This document shows, one piece after another, positions 52,401 to 61,417 of a stretch of 64,000 nucleotides of DNA (positions are counted from its first letter, which is position 1; the number at the start of each line of letters is the position of its first letter). Made by a program: the position numbers and the translations under genes. The notes beneath the pieces are model-generated. The model was given only the letters and a program-made list of their open reading frames with translations, did no database searches and was not told where the DNA came from. The stretch is taken from assembly GCA_028673005.1 (NCBI GenBank), contig CM054117.1:33390561-33454560 (forward strand). Reading direction: 5' to 3'. The DNA is from Tanypteryx hageni (taxonomy: Eukaryota; Arthropoda; Insecta; Odonata; Petaluridae).

Positions 52401-55400
52401 GAATAATTTTATGCTCCTTTCTATAGTGCCACTATGAAATGTGACCGATTTCTTCATATTTTACGATATCTTTACTTCACTGACAACAGCAACGAACCTA
52501 ATAGGAAAGACGAAAATTACGACTATGGAAAATTAGAACTCTCTTGGATAAGCTCAATGAAAGCTACGCCAAGTATTATAATCTTTTTGAGCACTTGGCA
52601 GTAGATGAGGTAATTGTGCTTTTCAAAGGAAGAGTAATTTTTAAACAATATATACCAAAAAAGCACAAACATTTTAGGATAAAAGTGTATAAATTGAGTG
52701 ACAAGACTGAGTATACATATGACATAAAAGTATACCTAGGGTTAAGACCGACTAAGCACAATGAAAGAAATAACAGCAACACACGCGACCGTGAGAGACC
52801 TCACTAGGAGAGTGGAAGGGGTAGGTCATAAGTTGTATATGGACAACTTTTTCTCTTCTTCTATTATCTTTGACAACCTACAGACAAAGAACATCAACTG
52901 CTGTGGCACAGTCAGACCAAATTGTAAAGGCATGCCACAGGACTTGGACTGGAATACATTGAAAATGAAACGAGGTGATTTACGAGTAGGAGTAAGGAGT
53001 AACTTGACAGCCATGGTGTGGAAGGATAAAAGAAAAGTATTCATGCTGACCATTATTCATGACCCACTGTGAGAAGGAAATTTCTGCGATGTGCGGGGAA
53101 ATGCTCTGAGGCTGGATATTGTCTAGGACTATAATACGTGGACAAGGGGGACAGGATGGTGACTAGCTATGATATTAGTTACCATAGCTGGAAGTGGATG
53201 AAGAAGCTCTTCTTCCACCTCCTCAACACATTGTTGAATAGTTACATTTTGCTAAGGTCAGGGGGCTGGCAAATGACTCGTCGACAGTTTTGCCTTGATC
53301 TTGTGAGGGAGCTTATCGAGGAAGATATGTCAGCCCTTCCCTCAAAAACTTCTCAAAAGGGAAGATCAGGCACAAGCAGGGGCCCATTGCATCAGTTAGA
53401 TGTGAAAGAAGGTAAACATTGGCCCATAAAGGGAAATCACATTCGATGTCACGTGTCCTCCACAAAGGGAAAATACACACGGACAGGCAAAATGCAAAAT
53501 ATGTTATGTCAGTCTGTGTATTTTCCTGTTTCAAAGAATATCACATGAAACGGGTAAGAGTAATTCAGAGTTAAATTCACATTGTAATTCATAAATAAAT
53601 GAAATATAAAAATTCTGAGTAATGTTTTTTATTGAATTAATTATTGCTATATTATAGAATTATGCCAGGTTCTCATTTTATTGTTTTCTTTTACTATAAA
53701 AGATGTAATCCCATTATTTTTCAAACGATTCATTCAGTGGTGCTTTTTATTTGAACGTTTTATCACTAATAGTTCAAGAAATACAAGATATTTTCTGATC
53801 GATTGCAAGAAAAATTTAAATGGCCAAAATTAGCTCCAGTAGTGAGTCTGCAAAGGGATATTTAATCCCGGCGTTTCAAGGTTCAACTGATGGATCAAGG
53901 TCTCATCGCAACATTTAAGTGCTGCACATTTGTGAGAGTTCTCGACCAGATGGAGAGCATTTCCTCTATGTCAGTCGACGATTGTTGGAAAAAGTATAAC
54001 ATCGCTGGCTGTATAACAATAATAAAGGAATCTCTAGATGATATCAATCCATCTACTTGGAATGCATACTGGAGGAAGCTGTTGCCTGACGCAGTGAAAC
54101 ACCTGAAAGGCATCTCTTCAGTAGAAGAGGAGCTGTGGAGGATTGTGAGTGTGGCACATAGTGTGGGCGGAGGGGGTTTTGACAATCTCAAAGAAAGTGA
54201 GGTGGAGGAACTCCTCAAATCCCATAAAGAAAAGTTGACTGAGGAGGGTCTTGCGAAACTTGTATGCTCATACAGCGAGGAAGAAGAGAGTGATGTGATT
54301 TAAAAGCATCAGCTGTTGCTTAAGGCACTGGCAGACATTTTGGACATGTCTAAGGCTCTGGCTGACAAGATTTTTGAAATGGATCCAGCGATGGAGTGTA
54401 GTCTAAAATTTAAGAGAGGATTGGAGGCTCTTACAGCCCCTTACAAGGAGAACTACAGGGATTTGCAATGAAAGACAAAGCAAACGTCCATAACGAGTTT
54501 TTTTAAGAACATCGCAACTACACCTTTTTCCTCTGCAGACTCCTGTAAGTCCCCTTCCCGGAAAGATCTTCAGAAGGACCCTACATCTCTATAATCCATC
54601 CTCCTGTATACCTGCCTCATCATTATCTTCTCAATATCGTCATTGTTGGTGAGTTAAATTTTTTTCATTTTGTTTAATTATCTTTCATATAAAACATCCA
54701 TAGTGTTTATATTTATTTTTATTATAATAAACATGGTTATTACATAATTACAAGTTAATTATTATTGATCATGAACGTTCGTCTTAATTTCCATAAGAAA
54801 GGTCCACCTAATCCCCTTTTTTTCATAAGGCTGGTCTTAAAATTCACGGTTTTGATATCCGTGGCGATTTCCAGGAACGTATCCCCCGTGAATATCAAGG
54901 GTTTACTGTAGTTGTTATTTATTTAACTGACCTTAAATTATCTTTGATGTTATAAAGTGATAAATAATGAAAATTTGAAAATGCTTTTTACCTTCATTTT
55001 CCTTGTAGTTTTCTTGTGTTATACTGAAAATTCATGTAATATAATCCTATTAGTGTAAAGCTAAATGTCTTTTTCTTATTTCTGGGTTATTTAGGTTGCT
55101 CTTCTGTTCAGTCATTATAAAGGAGAAGTGTACACTATGAAGAATCCTAATGCTGCAGAAAGAGAAAATTTTTTCAAACCTTTATTCCTGGAACAAACAT
55201 TTTTGCCCCCTCCTGAGTTGCCCAAAAAAGGTATGCTCTCTTTTGCTTTTATATTTTCCAGAATCTTTCATTAGAAACATTAAGTTGACCATTAACCTTA
55301 ATTTGAATGCAGTTTTTTAAATGTGTTTAGTTATTTACTGTAGGGGGCACTATTTTCTGGAAGAAAAAATACAATACAGGTAAAAATTTCAGAAAATTAA

Positions 55401-58400
55401 TTTTTAGTGATGAGAACAACAGAAATAGGAATATTAAAGTTAGTATTAGCAATTAATGGTACCTTTGGATAGTGCCAACATCAATATTGTTATACTTTTC
55501 TCTGATATATCCTTAGAGTTGGGATAGTGATTATTTGAATGTTTGTATTGGTTGGGTTATGTTAAAATGTGTCAAAGATGGTGATGAATAGGCTTTGGAT
55601 AGTTATGCACTTAAAAATGGCCAAATATGCACTAAAATGGGCAAAATATGCAGTTAAATTTTGCCAAATTTCTTCAAAAATAATGAAATTATAGTTTATT
55701 TTCAGAATTACATTTATTCAACTGTAAATGAATAATATTAGAAATAACTATTATAATGAAAACTGACATCTTTCTTTAAACATTACATAATTTGAAATAT
55801 TTAGTTTGTAATCTACTTATTTACTAGTCATGGTTACACTTAATTATCATGTGGTGCAATAGGCGCTCAAACACAAAATTACGCTTATTTTCACTTAAAA
55901 TGTTCTTGTACTGAGAGAACACGCATTCAACGTCACATGACACATTTGGAACATTGTCCAACTTCACTACTGTCAATATTTTCTTTTCCTTGAAATACAA
56001 CATTGAGGGTTTTTAACTTTTGTAAATCTGTATTTTTTGAGAACACTTTCTGCATTTTTTCGTAGAAGTTCTTTCTTCCTAAACTACTTATTGCACATTC
56101 ATTATCTTCTAAAATGTTGATACTGATTCATATTGGCAATCCTTTTGATTATAATTTTGTGATTGCTGACGATATACAGGTTAAGTTGGCACGAATGAAA
56201 ATAAGTTGCTCTTGAATTCCAATTTTTTTTTCATTGCACCTTGTGCTTCATGGATATACACAGTTTCCTCAGGGTTGATGTCTTCAACTACTTTTTCACT
56301 AATGCATAATTGTTTGCATAGTAAACAGCAGCTTCTAACCATGTTCCCCATCTTGTAACAACTGGCGAAGGAGGTAGCGGTACGTTGCCACCTGCATCAG
56401 CAAATTTTTTCTTGGGACTTGGAGCCTTTAGGAATACCTTCTTAACAGTAGAAATCAGCGAATTCACATCAGAAAAGGATATACATACTGTTTCAGCAAC
56501 TCGGTGAAGTCCATTTGTTACACACACATTATATGTATCAGTTTTGGATACAATACCTGAAGACCTCCCATGGCTCTGCACATATAAGGGTCGGTGCAGA
56601 CCATGAGAATTCGATCATATGCAATGCCAGAAGTCCACAAAAGACTCAGTGCATTATTGAAAAAAGCAGCTATTTTTGACTGATTCATATTGTGTATCAC
56701 CGCCATAGTTAATAAATATGATTTGCCTCTTTCCTTCTCCACTCCCGGAACACCAAATACAAAGCTGGCCACACATCTCTGTTCCAAGTCTGTTGTTTCA
56801 TCAAGAGACACCCAAATATGTTGGTCACTAGCTTTTTCTCTCACTTTTTTAAAAGTCACTTTATACAATTCAAGCACATAATTTTTTCGAATTGTTGACT
56901 CATCTGGCACTGAGTGTTTTGTATACTTCTGCAGAAATTCTCTGAGTTGCTCGTTCTTCAGCTTAGCCAGTGGCATGTTTGCAGAGACAAACACCTTGCA
57001 CAAGTCTTCATCAAATTCGCTGCGTGTTGGTCCAGACTTTGCCAGTGCTGTGGTCACTAAAGATTGACGTTTTCGCTCCAAATTAATTTCTTTATTTTTT
57101 GTATGTTTTGAAGTTTGATGCTGCTGAACTTGGTACTTCTTTGCCACAGTTATAGGGACCTCACAGTATTTACAGAATAAAACTTGTCTGTTGAGAAATC
57201 TTTGAACTCGCATATGAATTTAATGTCATACTAACAGTTATATTCTCTTTAGGCATTGTGTAAGTTAGACTGAAACTGTTTGCAAAATAAAGTACACAGG
57301 GTAAACAAAACTTGTAATAAACCGAGTACACAGTTTCCACAGTAATATACAGACATGACCAGTTGCAACCAGTAATTGCCATCATCAGGTGCACAAGTTT
57401 TATTTATTTATTTATTTATTAATAAGTAATCAGCTTGCAGCACGAGGCCAATTACAGCTGATCGATTAGCATTGAATAAATAAAATAACAATGAGAATAT
57501 TAACAAACTGCAACAATACGAAGTGCTACCTAAAAGTTCCGGGAATTTGAATAGCGCACGCGAACCGCTTGTAGTACGGCCACTTGCCGCTAGGTAGTGC
57601 TGGCAGTATCCTTTGTGAATAAGTGTGCAATGTGGCGGCTAGCTGAGTGCACGTGTTCACAAATTCTGTGCATTTTCGAAACACGATTTTATGATCTTTT
57701 AAAATCACTAGTACTTGAATATAATGGGGGGACTACTTTTAAAATTTCATTTTTTGGAAAAAAACCACATTATATTTGGGACAATATGGTAATTTAAACT
57801 ACAAGAAATTAATTTAAATTTAATTACGCACTGTGGGAGCCAAGGAGCAGAATTTGAGTGGAAAGGGTTAAAACATGGTAGCGCCAAACTTGAACATCTT
57901 TTCAATAACATTCATACTTGGTTCAAAGAGTAAATAGCATAAATAGTATTTCCGTATCAAGGTACGCTGTTTATGCTCTGCTAGTGTGAATTGCATACGA
58001 GGTTTTGAATTTTTCACCTAAAAGAGTTCATATGTGTATTTCCGTCTCTAAGTACACTGTTCCTGAGTAGTATCTGTTATAGGGTTAAAGAGAGTGCTGT
58101 TTTGAAAAGAAAGTTCATATTGCTGCCTCTAGGGGCGCTGGTCCTACTCTTCTGCCATTTTCGAAATCTTCGCCCAAATGAGTACAGATTTTTTTGCAAA
58201 GCTAAATCGAAATACATTAAAAACTGTAGGGAATCGCATGCTAAATTGTTTTTTTTTAAAATTGGAAATTCTAACATAAAATGATGCGAATAGCGGCAAA
58301 ACTTAAAATGAAATACAGGGTTTTACTTACATTGGAATCGTAGGAAAATTGTTGGGACCCATATAAACTGTTTTAAATAGCGGGAAAAATGTACATTCTG

Positions 58401-61359
58401 ATAACGTAAATATGGGGTTTTACTGTACTTAAAATATGCAATTGCATAACTATCCTAAGCCTACTGATGAATGTTAAACCCAATTAATAAAATGCAGTAA
58501 ACCAATGCACTTGAACACAAAACAACCAAACCAACCCAATTGAACTTGGCACAACCCAACCAATCTAATCATCCCATCCTAACTTGCCCTTAAGGCACAT
58601 TCTCACCCTTCAATTTAGTTGATCTACAAGAAGTTGAAAGATAGTTGAAACTAAATTGAAGCTTGTGAACTTTCTTTCAACCTAGTGATCAACTTGTTAG
58701 TCGATTCAACAAAAGTTCGACTACTTCCAACTTTTTGCATTCAACTGTGTTTCAACCTATGATGTCACTGTTCAATTTTGACAAGTTGAAATGTGAAAAA
58801 CTCCTCATTCAGTAAGTTGAACCTGTATCATCAACGATGTAATACAGATCTTGATATACATGTTATAATTTTACATTCAAAATGGCTTTTAAATGGTTGG
58901 AAAGTGTTATATTGCATTTTTTTGGAGCTATACCAAACTTGCAATTTTAATTCTGCCAGAAGTGCTTCTCGCATAACTATCTTGTTTTTGAATGTTTTCT
59001 CTAAGTTTTTAGAGCAGTTCCTGAAATTTTTCTCCTGGCATTCTTAGATGATTTCTGTATCCTTATAAATCCTCTGCTGCCAGTTCTCTCAGCAACGTTT
59101 GTGAGGTTCCTAATCGATTTCTTCTTAAAATCCATTTCCTAACACAAAAACGGTGTGTTTTGCATTTTCTATTCATATTCTCTATAATTATTACAAGCTT
59201 GTCCCTCAGAAAACTGCACATAATCCTTACACCCTCTCTAACAACTTCATTTTTGCACCATAATGAATATAACTGTTTATTCAATTTAGTGTTGAAAGAT
59301 GTGAACAGCCTGTTTATCAATTATATGTCCAACTTTGGTTGATCAACTTCAATTGATCAACTAAAATTGAATGGCGAGAACGAGCCTTTACACAACCTAC
59401 CTAGCCTAACAAATACAAACAAAGTCTTGCTATCTAAGGGCACTTTCTCACCCAAGGTCTTTAGAATTGAGTTCAGGACATGCATAAGGTCAGCATATTC
59501 TGCCATATTGTTTCATAGGAACTACTGGCTTCGTATACTACAATCTTGAAAACAGTTTAAGAAATCAAATAATTTTGGAAATTATGTTACAACTTTTTAA
59601 GCTAAAAAGTTTATCTATCTTAACCCTTAGATGCTCAAGGTGCAGATATATCGCCTCTAGCTTTAAATCCATTTAAAAAACTTTATACATCATTTTTTGC
59701 ATTATAATTGGTGCCAAATGGAATATAATATATTTGTTTATATTTATTTTTAAATTAGTAATCTTTATTACGACTTAAGTATTTTTCCTAAGCAAAAGTT
59801 TGCCTTTATTCCACTGCTGTCTGCCACAACACATTGGTGGCGAGATATCAGCCAAAGAATGATTCGTGTTTCATGTCTGTAAATTATGCGCACTCATTCT
59901 TCCACCGACCTTTCGAAATCAGTGCTTGCACTTGCATTTTCATCACAATGTTATCTATCAAAAGCTGATACTTTGTCTGTAACAAACTGCCTACCAAAAG
60001 TTTTCTGAGTATTTTTTGAATTGCTTTAATTTTTCTCCGGAGTATAAATCTTGCTCACTGGTAATGTAACCCATAGGGGTCAACTTTGTCAGCGATCTTC
60101 GCATAGCCATTCGATATCTGCTATCACATTGTCATTATTTTGTGTACACATACATTTTCTGTCGGTGTCCCTTTGTAACTGAGACAATATATCATCCAGT
60201 TGATCATGCAGATGGTTTACCAAGAGGCAATGTCTTCCTCAGATCTATTTTATTTTTGGTGCACCAGTATATTTATCTCAATCATTTATTCTTTAATTTA
60301 AACTACAATATATTGTACATTACACCAAAGTTTTGTTTTTATAGAGCAAAAATTAGCACTTGCAAAAAAAAATTTAAGATATGCATGAAATTTAAAAAAA
60401 AATAGGCGTGAGCTTTCTGGGGCAAACAGGGGTCTAGGCCGTTTTGCTGCTATTTTGCTATTATTTTGCTATTATTTGGATGTAGGATAAGGACTTCAAA
60501 ATCTTGTTAATGATTGGTAGGCTTAAGGAAGTATTTTATCTCGGAAATGTGGATTATAGAGACAAAATGAATGAACAAGCATAATATGAAGAAATAGACC
60601 TTGCGTTACAACTTAATATCACCGATGTAATGCAAAGTATACACGATAGGATAACTTAGATAGAATCTGCTAGATCGACTGTAGTATCGAGATTCCTTAT
60701 TTACACTCATCTTTTACCTTGCACTTTCCCTCCCCCATTTTTAGTGGTTTTCGTCATTGCAAAAAAGCACTATTATCTTCGTGATGTCTGTCTGTCAGTC
60801 TGTATATGTATATCAGGAAAGAACTGGCTGAACCAATTTCAACCAAATTTGGTACCTAGAATCTTCACATAAATACATTACGTGTTTGGGATTTTGTGCC
60901 TGAACTATCCAGCAGAAGTGTATATTGCAACTTGTTTTCATGATTCCAGAATTGATTATCCCAACCAGTTTCAACAAAATTTGTTAAATATAATCTTCTA
61001 ACAAATACGTGAATAAATGTTATATTAGGACTGCAAATTAGTTTTTCTTGTTTTCATGAATTTATTACGGGACTGGTCAAACTGATGCCAAAGAAATTTC
61101 ATATGAAGCAGGTATGCAACACATTAAAACGAAATCAAGACTGTTTTTTAGATGTAAAATTCATGACTGCACATACAAGGAATCTAACAATAATAAAAGG
61201 CTACTTTTGTCCCTTTGTGGCTCCCTCTGTCACGCTATAAAAATGCGAATAAGTCGATAATGGAACGAGATTTATTTTTGATATTTGGCAGGAATGATCG
61301 ATTCACATATTGTAAGATGATGATGAAAAGAAATCTTTAAAAAAGTACTAGGATTACTC

Positions 61360-61417
<58 letters not shown>

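Larger units (their letters stand above)
48670..53857 (+). mobile_element. piggyBac element inside the Tigger relic (borders approximate)
   Basis: The inverted octamers CCCTTTGC (48670-48677) and GCAAAGGG (53850-53857) bracket a piggyBac transposase and may be its ends; CCCTTTGC is typical of PGBD4-like elements. TTAA occurs only on the right, four bases out (53862-53865), so the borders are not proven. The element is itself split by a hAT insertion at 48705. Confidence 0.5.
47308..54908 (+). mobile_element. Tigger element enlarged to 7.6 kb by nested piggyBac and hAT sequences
   Basis: The left end CAGTAAACCCTCGATATTCG (47308) and the right end, inverted, CAGTAAACCCTTGATATTCA (ending 54908, followed by TA) are a good Tigger1-type pair. 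The transposase N-terminal half lies at 47638-48361 and its C-terminal half at about 53870-54470, both on the plus strand. A piggyBac transposase and a hAT element lie between them. Confidence 0.85.
47249..55094 (+). other. ATAD2 intron 15
   Basis: 7846-base intron, nearly all of it one Tigger element (47308-54908) enlarged by nested insertions. Confidence 0.85.
55590..58464 (-). mobile_element. hAT element with CGGBP1-like transposase, 2875 bp
   Basis: The ends are AGGCTTTGGATAGTTATGCA and, inverted, AGGCTTAGGATAGTTATGCA preceded by GT. The flanking repeat TGATGAAT lies at 55582-55589 and 58465-58472. It encodes a hAT transposase on the minus strand from 57213. A family B copy and an ATTT microsatellite (about 57400-57420) have been added on its 5' side. 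Confidence 0.87.

Noticed and set aside
59618..59640. piggyBac left end TTAACCCTTAGATGC
   Set aside because: The phrase resembles a piggyBac end but no inverted partner or transposase was found within 3 kb.
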